From S015-6 sp964479535 (GTDB lineage Bacteria; Desulfobacterota; DSWW01), in assembly GCA_964479535.1 (NCBI GenBank), contig CAYZMM010000022.1, forward strand, positions 1-64,000: a DNA stretch of 64,000 nucleotides. The letters run 5' to 3'. This document shows, piece by piece, positions 43,256-53,067 of the stretch (positions within the stretch are counted from its first letter, which is position 1; every line of letters starts with the position of its first letter). Both the position numbers and the translations under genes were made by a program. Under the pieces are notes generated by a model, which was given only the letters and a program-made list of their open reading frames with translations, did no database searches and had not been told where the DNA came from.

Positions 43256-44242
43256 ATGAAGAAGACAGAGATGTTCTACGAGGGGATCCTGGACAATCTC
43301 TACGACGGCATCTACTTCGTAGACCGTGACCGGAAGATCACCTACTGGAACAAGGCCGCAGAGAGAATCACCGGATTCCGGCGCTCCGAGGTGATGGGCA
43401 CCCATTGTCACGACCGCATCCTGAACCACATCAACGACAAGGGAGCCCCTCTCTGTCACCGCGGCTGCCCCCTCGCCAGGTGTATCGATACCGGCGAACC
43501 CGTGGAGATCGAGGCGTACTTGCATCACAGGGAGGGCTACAGACTCCCTGTCTCGATCCGGGTAACCCCTATTCTGGACAACAAAGGAAACATCATCGGC
43601 GCGGCCGAGCTGTTCAGCGACAACTCGGCGAAGGCCCAGATGCTCCACAGAATGGAAGAACTCGAGACCATGGCCCTGATCGATCCCCTCACAAGGATGG
43701 CGAACAGGCGATACATCGAGATGCACCTGCACAATCGGCTGGAGGAGATGCATCGATACGGGTGGAACTTCTGCCTGCTCTTTGCCGACATCGACGATTT
43801 CAAGAAGATCAACGACACCTACGGACACGATGCGGGAGACAAGGTGCTCAAGATCGTCGGAAGAACTCTTTCCGGGAACGCCAGGCCCTTCGACATCATA
43901 GGCCGGTGGGGAGGGGAGGAATTCGTGGCGGTCATCGAGAACGTCACGGAAAAGGACCTTGCGATGATCGCGAACCGTTTTCGGCTCCTGGTGGAAAACT
44001 CCACGCTTTCGGTGGGCGACGAGAAGGTCCGGGTGACGGTCTCCATGGGCGCCACCGCAGCGAGGCGCGACGACACGGTGGAAACCCTGCTCAGGAGGGC
44101 GGACCAGCTCATGTACCGGAGCAAGAAGGCCGGCAAGAACCGTTTGGTCACCGATTCCCCCGTGGAAGAAGGATATGCGGCGTCCGGCAGGGAGCCCGCC
44201 GGGGAGCCAGCAGGGCGGAAGGGAAAGAACGCGGAACTGTAG
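43256..44242 (+). CDS. PAS-GGDEF diguanylate cyclase with a cysteine cluster
   Basis: This 328-residue cytosolic enzyme makes cyclic di-GMP. The N-terminal PAS domain (YDGIYFVDRDRKITYWNKAA) contains four cysteines: one in GTHCHDR and three in LCHRGCPLARC. The GGDEF domain has GRWGGEEF as the active-site signature and RPFD five residues before it as the product-inhibition I-site, so activity and feedback control are likely. The cysteines may bind a metal or sense redox. A C-terminal tail of 30 residues is Gly/Ala/Glu-rich. It starts 13 bases before the M16 peptidase gene. Confidence 0.92.
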   Translation: MKKTEMFYEGILDNLYDGIYFVDRDRKITYWNKAAERITGFRRSEVMGTHCHDRILNHINDKGAPLCHRGCPLARCIDTGEPVEIEAYLHHREGYRLPVSIRVTPILDNKGNIIGAAELFSDNSAKAQMLHRMEELETMALIDPLTRMANRRYIEMHLHNRLEEMHRYGWNFCLLFADIDDFKKINDTYGHDAGDKVLKIVGRTLSGNARPFDIIGRWGGEEFVAVIENVTEKDLAMIANRFRLLVENSTLSVGDEKVRVTVSMGATAARRDDTVETLLRRADQLMYRSKKAGKNRLVTDSPVEEGYAASGREPAGEPAGRKGKNAEL

Positions 44243-44254
44243 AAAGGAGTCCGT

Positions 44255-47221
44255 ATGTCCTCATCCGAGCATGCAACCGCATTTCAGAGGGGCGACAAAT
44301 CGGCCGGTTTCGCCGTATCCGAGGTCACACCCCTGAGCGACCTGCGCGCGGTTGCCTACCTGCTGGAGCACGAGAGAAGCGGCGCCAGACTGCTGCACCT
44401 GCACAACGAGGATCCGGAAAACCTCTTCACCATAGCCTTCCGAACCCCCCCTCCCGACAGTACGGGACTGCCGCACATCCTCGAGCATACCGTGCTGTGC
44501 GGCTCAGAGAAGTACCCGGTGAAGGACCCCTTTGTCGAACTGCTGAAGAAGAGCATGGCCACCTTTCTCAACGCCATGACCTATCCGGACAAGACCGTCT
44601 ACCCCTGTGCGAGCATGAACGAGAAGGATTTCTTCAACATCGTGGACGTCTACTGCGACGCAGTCTTCCACCCCCTCATCACCGAGAAGCACTTCAAGCA
44701 GGAAGGGCATCATCTGGACTTCGTGGAACCGGGGAATCGTAAGAGTCCCCTCACCGTCAAGGGGATCGTGTACAACGAGATGAAGGGCGCCCTCTCCGAC
44801 CTGGACGGCATCATCCAGCACAAGGCGGGCCGGCGCATCTTTCCGGAAAACGCGTACGGGCTCGAGTCGGGAGGAGACCCGGAGGCGATCCCGGAGCTGA
44901 CCTACGAGCGGTTCGTGGACTTCTATCGAACCTACTACCACCCGACGAACGGGCTGATCTTCCTTTACGGAAACATTCCGACAGGTAAGCTCATCTCCTT
45001 TCTGGATGAGAAGTACCTGAGCGCATTCGGCCGGCTTTCCATCGACACCACCATCGCCCCGCAGCCCCGGTGGAAGGAACCGGTCTACGAGACGGTGCCC
45101 TATCCGGTGGGCTCGAGCGAAGACGGATCCAAGAAGTCTGCGGTTGTCCTCACCTTTCGTACGAACGATGTCACGGACACCGTGACCACCCTGTCCATGC
45201 ATCTGCTCGGCGACTATCTGCTCGGCAATGCGGCCTCTCCCCTCCGCAGGGCCCTGATCGACAGCCGGCTCGGCGAGGAGCTCACGGACTCGGGATATGC
45301 GGGACACCAGCGGGACACCTACTTCTCTGTCGGCCTGAAGGGAACCAAGGCGGAGCACACGGCTGCGATCACCGACCTCGTACTGAAGAGCTGCGCGAAA
45401 CTCGCAAAGGAAGGGCTCGACAGCAAGAAGGTCGAAGCGGCCTTTCACCGTCTCGAGCTCGCCTCGCGGGAGATCCGGCCCAGGCATCCACTGCTCCTGA
45501 TGGATCGCGTGTACCGAGCCTGGCTCTACGGCGCCGACCCGATCGACAGCCTCCGCATGAATGAGCATCTTTCCAGGCTCCGCGACCGGTACGAGAAGGA
45601 GCCCGGCTTCCTGGAGGGTCTGCTTCTGGAAAACATCGTCAACAACCCTCATTACACCGTTCTCACCTTCGTGCCGGACCCGGAGCTCATCGGAAAGAAG
45701 GAAACCGATTTCCGGAAGCGCATGGACGAGCGAAAGGCTCAGATGAGGCCCTCCGACCTCGAACGGGTGTCGGAGGAAGCTGCGGAACTCGACGCCCTGC
45801 AGTCGACGCCCAACCCGCCGGAGGCCCTGTCGACCCTGCCCCGCCTCGCCCTGGAGGACGTGCCGGCCGAGCCCTTCGAACTCCCGACGACCCTCGAAAC
45901 CGTCGCCGAACGCCCGTTCCTGCATACGGATATATTCGCCAACGGAATCGACTATCTGAAGCTTGCCTTCGATCTTCGAGGCATCGACGAGGACTTGATG
46001 GATTACCTGCCCCTGTTCACGGACGCCCTGACCAACATGGGTGCTGCAGGCCTGGACTACGCGGCCATGGCCGAGCGCGAGGCGGCCTGCACCGGAGGGA
46101 TCGATGCGGGGGTTTCTGCAGGGGGACGCGCGGACGACAGCCTCTTTGTCCAGCCCTTCCTGCTGGTCACCTCGAAGGCGTTGGCAACGCGCCTGCCGGA
46201 TATGCTGGACGTCCTCTACGATCGGTTGCTGCTCTGCGATTTCAGCGACCTCGACCGTCTCAAGGACATTCTGCTTCAGGGAAGGGTTCACTGGCACAGC
46301 AGCATCATCCCGAGCGGAAACCAGTACGCCGCGCTGTTCGCAGGACGGCACCTTTCGAGGAACTGCGAGCTTGCCGAGCGCCTGGGCGGCGTGACGCAGC
46401 TGCGCATGTACGATCGTCTGGTGGTGGAAGTGGAGAAGAATCCGGACGCCATCGTGGATAGGCTGTCCCGCATTCGGGAGTTCCTGCTTGCGAGGGGACG
46501 GGTGACCGTCAGCTTCGTGGGGGAGCCGGCGGAGCGGAAGCTCCTCGACCCTTGGCTCAAGGGCCTCTACAGCGGAATGAGACCGGGCGACCCGAAGGAG
46601 GAAAGCCCCCCCTTCACTCCCTCTCTTTCCTCGAGGGAAGGGATTGCCACCCCTGCGGACGTCGCCTTCGTCGCCAAGGCGCTCCCTGCAGTTTCCATGA
46701 TTCACCCGGATGCACCGGCGCTTCTTCTGCTCAGCGTACACCTCAGCTACGGATACCTCTGGAACGAAGTCCGCGTGAAACGGGGAGCCTACGGCGTGCG
46801 AGCCAGCTACGACACGGGCAATGGGGTCTTTTCCTTTACGAGCTACCGGGATCCTTGCGTGAAGGAGACGCTGGAGGCCTTTCGCGGCGCCTTCCGGTAC
46901 ATCGACAGCGAGATGGATTCCTCGCCCCAAGCCACGGAGCAGGCGATCATCGGGTCCCTGAAGACCCTCGACCAGCCGATCCGGCCGGGACAGGCCGTGG
47001 GGGTGGCGTTGAGCAGGCATATCAGGGGCGATACGCCGGAACTCCGGAGCGCCTTTCGTCAGCGGCTTCTGTCGCTGACAGGGGAAGAGATCCGGAGAGC
47101 CGGATCGGAGATTCTGGCGCCGGCCTTTGACACCGCTCCGACCTGTGTCATTTCGAGCCGGGAGAGGCTTGCCGCGGCCAACACGACCCTGGAGGCGGCC
47201 CTGTCGATCGACGATCTATAA
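44255..47221 (+). CDS. M16C-family zinc metalloprotease (PreP/insulinase-related)
   Basis: This is a 988-residue protease of the presequence-protease type that degrades unfolded peptides inside a closed chamber. The inverted zinc motif HILEH lies near residue 73, with the distal ligand in YNEMKGAL. The four-domain layout (two halves linked near residue 510) and the C-terminal Arg/Tyr region (GAYGVRASYDTGNGVFSFTS) fit PreP/Cym1. No signal peptide is visible, so it is probably cytosolic. AGAAAGGAGT before the ATG is a good site. It lies in an apparent operon with the diguanylate cyclase. Confidence 0.92.
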   Translation: MSSSEHATAFQRGDKSAGFAVSEVTPLSDLRAVAYLLEHERSGARLLHLHNEDPENLFTIAFRTPPPDSTGLPHILEHTVLCGSEKYPVKDPFVELLKKSMATFLNAMTYPDKTVYPCASMNEKDFFNIVDVYCDAVFHPLITEKHFKQEGHHLDFVEPGNRKSPLTVKGIVYNEMKGALSDLDGIIQHKAGRRIFPENAYGLESGGDPEAIPELTYERFVDFYRTYYHPTNGLIFLYGNIPTGKLISFLDEKYLSAFGRLSIDTTIAPQPRWKEPVYETVPYPVGSSEDGSKKSAVVLTFRTNDVTDTVTTLSMHLLGDYLLGNAASPLRRALIDSRLGEELTDSGYAGHQRDTYFSVGLKGTKAEHTAAITDLVLKSCAKLAKEGLDSKKVEAAFHRLELASREIRPRHPLLLMDRVYRAWLYGADPIDSLRMNEHLSRLRDRYEKEPGFLEGLLLENIVNNPHYTVLTFVPDPELIGKKETDFRKRMDERKAQMRPSDLERVSEEAAELDALQSTPNPPEALSTLPRLALEDVPAEPFELPTTLETVAERPFLHTDIFANGIDYLKLAFDLRGIDEDLMDYLPLFTDALTNMGAAGLDYAAMAEREAACTGGIDAGVSAGGRADDSLFVQPFLLVTSKALATRLPDMLDVLYDRLLLCDFSDLDRLKDILLQGRVHWHSSIIPSGNQYAALFAGRHLSRNCELAERLGGVTQLRMYDRLVVEVEKNPDAIVDRLSRIREFLLARGRVTVSFVGEPAERKLLDPWLKGLYSGMRPGDPKEESPPFTPSLSSREGIATPADVAFVAKALPAVSMIHPDAPALLLLSVHLSYGYLWNEVRVKRGAYGVRASYDTGNGVFSFTSYRDPCVKETLEAFRGAFRYIDSEMDSSPQATEQAIIGSLKTLDQPIRPGQAVGVALSRHIRGDTPELRSAFRQRLLSLTGEEIRRAGSEILAPAFDTAPTCVISSRERLAAANTTLEAALSIDDL

Positions 47222-47240
47222 GTGTACGAACCATACCTCC

Positions 47241-48290
47241 ATGCATCGCATAATGCTGCAGTTCGTCCCAGGCGTGGCTGCCTGTGCAACCATGGTTCTC
47301 TTCCTCGATTGGAAAGCTTACGGGGATGCCTCAGGCGCGGCACGGGACAAACCTGTACTTATCTCTTGGACGGAGAATCGGGCCCTCGCGACACCCGCGG
47401 CGCCCCGCTGGGGCCGAGGGACGAGCTTGTTTTCCTGGCCGGGGACGCAGGCGAATGCCTCGAACCGGCTGACGAAACCGGGTGGGGGAACCACGTTTCC
47501 CGGTCCTCGTCCGGCAACCGGCTCGAGATCCGGCTCCGGGATCCGGAAACGAAAGAAGAGTCTTGTGTCTACCTGGGCCTCCGGAAGAAGGACGAACCTT
47601 TCGTCCCGCGGCCGGAGGTAAGCTACGATGCCGCCCTGGATGTCGTGACCTCCTCCGCCTACAGGGTGGCATTCGATCGGGAAAACCCCTACTTCTGGAA
47701 GACCGTCTCTCTCAAGGAGGGGGAAGACTGGAGCCCCCTGTTCGCCGAGGAGAGGGTGCTTTCGGAGGTGGGCCACGCCGGAAGCATGGTCGTTTACGAG
47801 GTGGACAAGACGGACATGGTCAGCCGGCTCCTGGGCTTCCGGGCCGGTCCAATACGCGTCATACGGGTGACGCGCAACCGGGTTCGAATCGGGCCCTTCG
47901 TGTGGAAGGAAACCATCGAAACGGGGATCTACTACAGAGACCGTTTCCAGACGACCTTTCATACAGGCACCTACCTTCACCAACGTTTTCTCGTCGTGGA
48001 GCGCCAGAGGCTGTTCACGAACTTGATGCCCGGCGCCACGGGATGGAGGTGGGAGGATGAGAACGGCCGAATACTTGAACGGGTCGACGGGAAGGCCTCC
48101 CCGCGAGCGTTGTCGGTGCGGGCCACGGAAGCCTCCGATCTGATCCTTTCCGGCGAGGAGGGAACCGTCCGCTACCGCATCGAAAGCGATGCGCCCGGCA
48201 GGCGGGGCCGCCGCCTGCTGCGGCAGGCGTATCTCCTCGACGGCGAGGGGCCTTTCGCCGCGGCACGATCCCCTCTCCGGAGGCATGCAG
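47241..48290 (+). pseudogene. frameshifted exported protein, N-terminal part of a decayed locus
   Basis: A plausible signal-peptide start (MHRIMLQFVPGVAACATMVL) is in one frame, but the coherent body that follows is in another: from about base 47400 it reads GPRDELVFLAGDAGEC, RLEIRLRDPETKEESCVYLG and on to YLHQRFLVVERQRLFTNLMP. The switch needs a frameshift near 47370-47410. I do not recognise the family; the body resembles an exported beta-rich protein. The body frame then loses protein-like character near 48270. The upstream M16 gene ends only 20 bases earlier, so read-through expression is possible. Confidence 0.55.
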
Positions 48291-48755
48291 TCCTTCACCC
48301 TGCGACTGGCGGACGACCACCTCGGAAACTACACGTTCCAGAAGTATCGCCTGGAGGCGATCCAGGTCGTGCCCCTGCCCGGCTTTTCGCACCGGCTCGC
48401 CCTTCGTGGGCAGATACAGCTCATGAGCGGAGACCCTCCCTTCGCCCTGCTGAGCTGGGTGGGGGGCGACGACACGGCAAGGGGCTATTTCGAGGGAAGG
48501 TACCGGGACAGGGACCGCATCCTGCTCAACGCGGAGTACCGCTGCAATCTCTACAAATTCCTGGACGGGGTTATCTTCCTCGACACCGGAAGAGTCGCCG
48601 AAGACCTGTTCCGCGACCACCCTTTCAAGGACCTGCACTTCGCCGGAGGGCTCGGAGCGAGGTTTCATCTCTATCCGGACATCGTCGTCCGCTTCGACGT
48701 GGGGTTCAGCGGCGAGATGACCGCCGCCTACCTGAACTTCGGCCATACGTTTTAG
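48189..48755 (+). pseudogene. truncated outer-membrane barrel (BamA/surface-antigen-like C-terminal half)
   Basis: This frame gives the C-terminal half of a surface-antigen/Omp85-type beta-barrel: LLSWVGGDDTARGYFEGRYR, then ILLNAEYRCNLYKF, then FLDTGRV, GGLGARFHLY, VVRFDVGFSGE, and a final Phe (FGHTF), the usual last residue of outer-membrane barrels. Complete barrels of this group have at least twice as many strands, and no signal peptide is in frame, so it cannot be exported alone. It overlaps the end of the preceding frameshifted gene, which suggests a deletion that joined two neighbouring genes. Real coding from about 48285. Confidence 0.65.
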
Positions 48756-49025
48756 CCCTGTCCCTCGAATCGCTCCTCGTGCTTCGATTTGGCTGCGATG
48801 TAAGCCGGCGTTCACACACAGGCTGCTTACACCGGCACCTCCCCGAAACGGCGTGGCCGGGCGAGGTTCCTCTGCCTCGTGTGAACGACGGTGCGCATCT
48901 CGCCACCTTCCCGAGTGTGCCGGAAACGACCAAAGGCGGCGCCCCCGCTGGGAAAGAAGCCGGTGGCATGCAGCCTGCCGCTGTCAGGATCCTACGGCCG
49001 CCTGAGGGCCCTGGAGGGGATCCAC
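48756..49025. other. 270-bp gap after the barrel remnant
   Basis: This gap contains GTAAGCCGGCG and, shortly after, GGCTGCTTAC, a weak hairpin at about 48800-48830 that may serve as terminator. A GGAGGGG ribosome-binding site for the next gene lies at its end. I see no gene in it. Confidence 0.3.
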
Positions 49026-50261
49026 ATGTTTCGGAACCGCATTTTCATGCCGTTGTCTCTCCTGTTCGTTCCCGTCACACCCGCTCCTCTTCATGCCGCC
49101 TGGGAGACGCTCAAAATCGACACCCATACGATGATCTCGTCGGTGGAGCTCGCGGACAACCTTGCCGCCTACGAGAAAGAGGGGGATATCCTTCTCTATC
49201 AGATTTCTTCCGGCACTCTGACCAACGTCACCCAGGATGCCCGTGAAAAGGAAGACACGATCATCGGCCTGGACGAAGACATCCTCTGGTACTGGGAATA
49301 CGACCCTGGGGAGCGGGTGCACACGCTGCATCGCTATGATGTGCGAAACGGAGAGGACCTGGGGATGGTCGAAACCGCATCCCTCATCGACCAAGACGAG
49401 GGCACGGCAGACGCAGGGCGGGTGGTCGTATCGAAAGAGAACGACTGGTTCCTTTTCGATGGGGAACAATGGCACCGGGTCACCTTCAGCGGAGAGGCCC
49501 TCCCAAAGCAAGACGCATGGCTGTCCGGCGAACACCTGGTCTGGAGGACCGACAGCGGCACTCCGGGCGTATACGTCACGCACCTGCCCACGAGGGAGAC
49601 GGTCTGCGTGTACCACGACGACGATCCACCCGCCTCCCTGTGGGTCTCCGGCCCGTACGCGGCATGGGTCACGGGCCTTGCCCAGGCGCGTTACTGGATC
49701 TTCGTCTGCAGGATCGACACCGGAGCGTTCGGAATCGCCGGCTTTTCCGAAGAGAGGGTCCCTTGGCAGCTCGCCATGGACGCTCCGAATCTGGTCTGGC
49801 TGAAGAAAACGGGTCCCCTCTGGCAGGTCATGGTCACGAACGTCGAGGACCAGACCGAGGAATGCCTCTACATCTCCACGCTGTCCATGCACACCCCGCG
49901 GGTCGACGGTGATCACATTCTTCTCACCACGAAGAACTGTCGTGACGGATCCGAACTCTGTTCGGAACTGAATGTACTGAGTCGGAACACGGGTGTCCTC
50001 ACGCAACTCACCTATTTTGGAAGAGACAGCCTGATCCTTTCACCCCGGATCGACGGAGGCAGGATCGCCTTCCGGAGGAATACCTGGGCAGTGCGGCCCA
50101 TGGATGAGGTTCATATCGGTTTCGAGGTGACCGATACCTCGGGCTGGGCCCTTCCCGGGGCAGGCGCTCCGGAAGGGGCCGTCAACATGGCACTCTTCAT
50201 CCCTCCCCTCGCCCTCGTTCCCTGGCACCGCCTGAGACGACGTCTGCGCAGCGCCGCGTGA
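49026..50261 (+). CDS. exported beta-propeller-like protein with hydrophobic, arginine-rich tail
   Basis: This 411-residue protein has an N-terminal signal (MPLSLLFVPVTPAPLHA). A body of repeating short strands carries W/Y-W/F and D-rich turns (DEDILWYWEYD, ISGEHLVWRTDSG-like units, SGPYAAWVTG, APNLVWLKKTG), compatible with a six- or seven-bladed propeller of the TolB/WD type. The C-terminus is a hydrophobic stretch NMALFIPPLALVPWHRLRRR with basic residues at the end, which resembles a sorting or membrane-anchor signal. No function is assigned. The start is the Met after a GGAGGGG site; an upstream extension without signal character is rejected. Confidence 0.7.
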   Translation: MFRNRIFMPLSLLFVPVTPAPLHAAWETLKIDTHTMISSVELADNLAAYEKEGDILLYQISSGTLTNVTQDAREKEDTIIGLDEDILWYWEYDPGERVHTLHRYDVRNGEDLGMVETASLIDQDEGTADAGRVVVSKENDWFLFDGEQWHRVTFSGEALPKQDAWLSGEHLVWRTDSGTPGVYVTHLPTRETVCVYHDDDPPASLWVSGPYAAWVTGLAQARYWIFVCRIDTGAFGIAGFSEERVPWQLAMDAPNLVWLKKTGPLWQVMVTNVEDQTEECLYISTLSMHTPRVDGDHILLTTKNCRDGSELCSELNVLSRNTGVLTQLTYFGRDSLILSPRIDGGRIAFRRNTWAVRPMDEVHIGFEVTDTSGWALPGAGAPEGAVNMALFIPPLALVPWHRLRRRLRSAA

Positions 50262-50392
50262 CACGAAGGCCCCCTTCTTCTCTTCCTTGCACGCACGAGA
50301 AGAAAGCTGGTATCATGCCCGAAGGAAATGCGCTTCCCACAGCGTAGACGCCTCCCCTTCCGGACGGCGATCAAGGAACAGGAGACGGAGAC

Positions 50393-52801
50393 ATGTCGGA
50401 GAACACGGCAACGGACACCCTTCGGAGCAAACTGGTAGTCAAGGCCGTTCGCAACATCCGCAAGGCCGGCCAGAAGGAAGACGCGGAAAAAGGAATGTAC
50501 CGCCCGGAGGTCCGGCTCGACCTGCAACGATCCCTCCTTCTGACCGAGTCCTACAAAGAGACCGAAGGGGAGCCCATGGTCACGCGCCGGGCAAAAGCCC
50601 TCGAAAGGATCCTCACGGGGATGGATCTCTACATCCAGGACCATGAACGCATCGTGGGCAGCAGCATGTCCACTCCCGAGGGACTCTACTTCGGCATCGA
50701 CATGAACTGGCGTTCGGTCCGACGCATCGTCGAGGAACCGGAGGCGACCACTCTGCTGGACGAAGAAGGCCGCAAGACGCTGGACGACCTCATTTCGTAC
50801 TGGAAGGGAAAGTCCATGAGCGACATCCAGCAGAAGCTTTTCACCGGCGAGGTGCTCGAGTACTGGAAGATGTCGAAGATGAGCCCCGGCTCCTGGTCCC
50901 ACTGGTCCGAACTGGGCATCCCGAACTACGAGAAGATCTTCCGCATCGGGCTCAAGGGCATCATCGAGGAAGCCGAGGAGAGGCTGGCCGACATCGATCG
51001 TACCGTGCCCCTGGACTACATCGACCGGAAGGAGTTCCTCCAGGCGGTGATCATCGCCTTGAAGGCGGTCATCGCCTATGCGGGAAGGTACGCGGAGATG
51101 GCCCGGAACAAGGCGGCCGAGACGAGCGACCCGGCGGACAGGAAGCGCCTGGAGACCATGGCCCGTATCTGCGAGAAGATGCCCGAACATCCGCCGGAGA
51201 CCCTTCATGAAGCCCTCCAGTCCTTCTTCTTCATCCACGTGGTGCGCTATCTCGAATACTCGACGCTCGGCATCGGGGTCCGGTTCGACAAGGTCTTCGG
51301 CCCCTATTACGAGAGGGACCTGAAGAACGGCCGCATCACGCGGGAAGAGGCCCTCGAGCTGTTGCAGCTTCTCTGGGTCAAGTTTCACGAGCTGGGCCTC
51401 ATCTATTCCCCTACCCTGTCCGCCATCTACGGCGGGGTGGCCTCCCTGCAGGTCATCACCTTGGGAGGCGTGGACGAGGAGGGGAACGACATCTTCAACG
51501 GGATGACCGATCTGGTCCTGGAGACGGCCCTGACCATGCGGACACCGGAGCCCTCCATCGTGATCCGGTACCATGACCGGACGAAGCACGAACTCCTCGA
51601 CAAGGCGGTCGACGTGGTCCGAACCGGCATCGGATACCCTTCCTTCTTCAATGACAAGGCACTGCTCCCCATGCTCGAAGGCTGGGACGTGCCACGGAGG
51701 GATGCGCGCGACTACGCGGTTTCCGGATGCGTGTATCTGGAACTTCCGGGCAAGAACATCGCGCGGCGCGCCGTGGGCGGCATGAATCTACCCCTTGGGC
51801 TGTGCTACGGCCTGACCCGGGGGTTCAATCCCGTGACGGGCGAACAGGTCGGCGTCCGGACACAGGACCCTCTGACCTTCGAATCGGCCGATGACCTCAT
51901 GGAGGCTTACCTGGAGCAGGTGAGGTTCGCCTTCAACCGCCTCTGCACGGTTCAGAACATCTGTAATTCCCTTTACGAGCGGTACCTTCCGCGACCCTTC
52001 TACTCCGCCCTGCTCGACGGATGCATCGAGAGAGGGCAGGACAGCCGGAAGTGGGGCTACCCTTCCGCCGTCGCCGATTTCTGCATTATCCTGGGGCCTT
52101 CCAACGTAGCGGACTCCATCGCAGCCGTGAAGAAAGTCGTTTTCGAAGACAGGAAAGTCTCCATGGAGACCCTGCTGAAGGCGATGGAAGCAAACTGGGA
52201 GGGGTACGAAGAGATCCGCCAACTCATGCTCCACGCTCCCAAGTACGGCAACGACGATGATTACGTGGACCGGGTCGCCACCGAGGTGCACCATCGAACC
52301 TCGGAGGTCATGATGGAGTCGAAGAACCGGTTCGGCTATCCCTGCCGCGGGGACGGCAGCGGGATCTCCGCCACCTATGCGGCCGGTGCGGTGGTGCCGG
52401 CCACTCCGGACGGACGCAGGGCCGGCGAGCCTCTTTCCGATGCCACGCTCTCACCCGTATTCGGCATGGACCGGGAAGGCCCCACGGCGGTGCTCAAGTC
52501 CGCTTCGAAGATCAGCACGGAGAAGACCTACAACCACCTGCTGAATCAGAAGTTCATGCCCCAGGCTCTGGAAGGGGAGAAGAAGAAGCTGTTCATTCAG
52601 TACCTGCGCGCCTGGGGGGATTTGGGTATCAGCCAGATCCAGTTCAATGTGGTGGACCGAAAGACCCTCGTGGAGGCCCAGGAGCGGCCGCAGGACTACC
52701 CGAACCTCCTCGTGCGGGTGGCCGGCTACAGCGCGTACTTCGTGGACCTGAGCAGGGGGCTCCAGGACTCGATCATCCATAGGACCGAGCAAGCGCTCTG
52801 A
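50393..52801 (+). CDS. glycyl radical enzyme of unassigned subfamily
   Basis: This 802-residue oxygen-sensitive enzyme of the pyruvate formate-lyase superfamily uses a backbone glycyl radical. The radical site is Gly778 in VRVAGYSAYF and the thiyl cysteine is Cys446 in VSGCVYLELPG. In glycerol dehydratase and aryl-acetate decarboxylases a Glu follows at Cys+2; here it is Tyr. Downstream are a PaaK-like ligase and an ACT protein, which points to aromatic or arylacetic acid metabolism; decarboxylation, C-C addition or lyase chemistry are all open. No activating radical-SAM enzyme of the GRE type is nearby. AGGAGACGGAG before the ATG supports the start. Confidence 0.85.
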   Translation: MSENTATDTLRSKLVVKAVRNIRKAGQKEDAEKGMYRPEVRLDLQRSLLLTESYKETEGEPMVTRRAKALERILTGMDLYIQDHERIVGSSMSTPEGLYFGIDMNWRSVRRIVEEPEATTLLDEEGRKTLDDLISYWKGKSMSDIQQKLFTGEVLEYWKMSKMSPGSWSHWSELGIPNYEKIFRIGLKGIIEEAEERLADIDRTVPLDYIDRKEFLQAVIIALKAVIAYAGRYAEMARNKAAETSDPADRKRLETMARICEKMPEHPPETLHEALQSFFFIHVVRYLEYSTLGIGVRFDKVFGPYYERDLKNGRITREEALELLQLLWVKFHELGLIYSPTLSAIYGGVASLQVITLGGVDEEGNDIFNGMTDLVLETALTMRTPEPSIVIRYHDRTKHELLDKAVDVVRTGIGYPSFFNDKALLPMLEGWDVPRRDARDYAVSGCVYLELPGKNIARRAVGGMNLPLGLCYGLTRGFNPVTGEQVGVRTQDPLTFESADDLMEAYLEQVRFAFNRLCTVQNICNSLYERYLPRPFYSALLDGCIERGQDSRKWGYPSAVADFCIILGPSNVADSIAAVKKVVFEDRKVSMETLLKAMEANWEGYEEIRQLMLHAPKYGNDDDYVDRVATEVHHRTSEVMMESKNRFGYPCRGDGSGISATYAAGAVVPATPDGRRAGEPLSDATLSPVFGMDREGPTAVLKSASKISTEKTYNHLLNQKFMPQALEGEKKKLFIQYLRAWGDLGISQIQFNVVDRKTLVEAQERPQDYPNLLVRVAGYSAYFVDLSRGLQDSIIHRTEQAL

Positions 52802-53067
52802 CCCCGAGGCCCGATCTTCGGATCGCGCCGGAGCGAACAGCCGTTCAGTTGCACTCATACTGCCCGTGTCATCCCCTCTCTCATGGCGGCAAAATAGCCA
52901 TTGGCAAACAAGACCTCGATATCGCTGGTAAAGACCTGGTGGAGCCCTTCAACCGCCTGCTCGGGGAGTAAGAAGGGGACGCCCATGAAGAAACGGCGCC
53001 GATTGCTTTTCCACCCGATTGGTGGTGAGATGTCGGTGCACGCATCGCCGGAGGAGGCAACGAAAAG
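52802..53067. other. 266-bp gap between the glycyl radical enzyme and PaaK-like genes
   Basis: A perfect stem with UUCG loop (CGATC-TTCG-GATCG, 52812-52825) follows the stop, but no U tract does. On the minus strand, a stretch ending at 52855 reads as a 43-residue protein-like tail (MGVPFLLPEQAVEGLHQVF and on) that could be the remnant of a lost gene. A GGAGGAGG site at the end serves the ligase gene. Confidence 0.35.

Noticed and set aside
52812..52825. UUCG hairpin as terminator of the glycyl radical enzyme gene
   Set aside because: The stem is only five pairs and no U tract follows.
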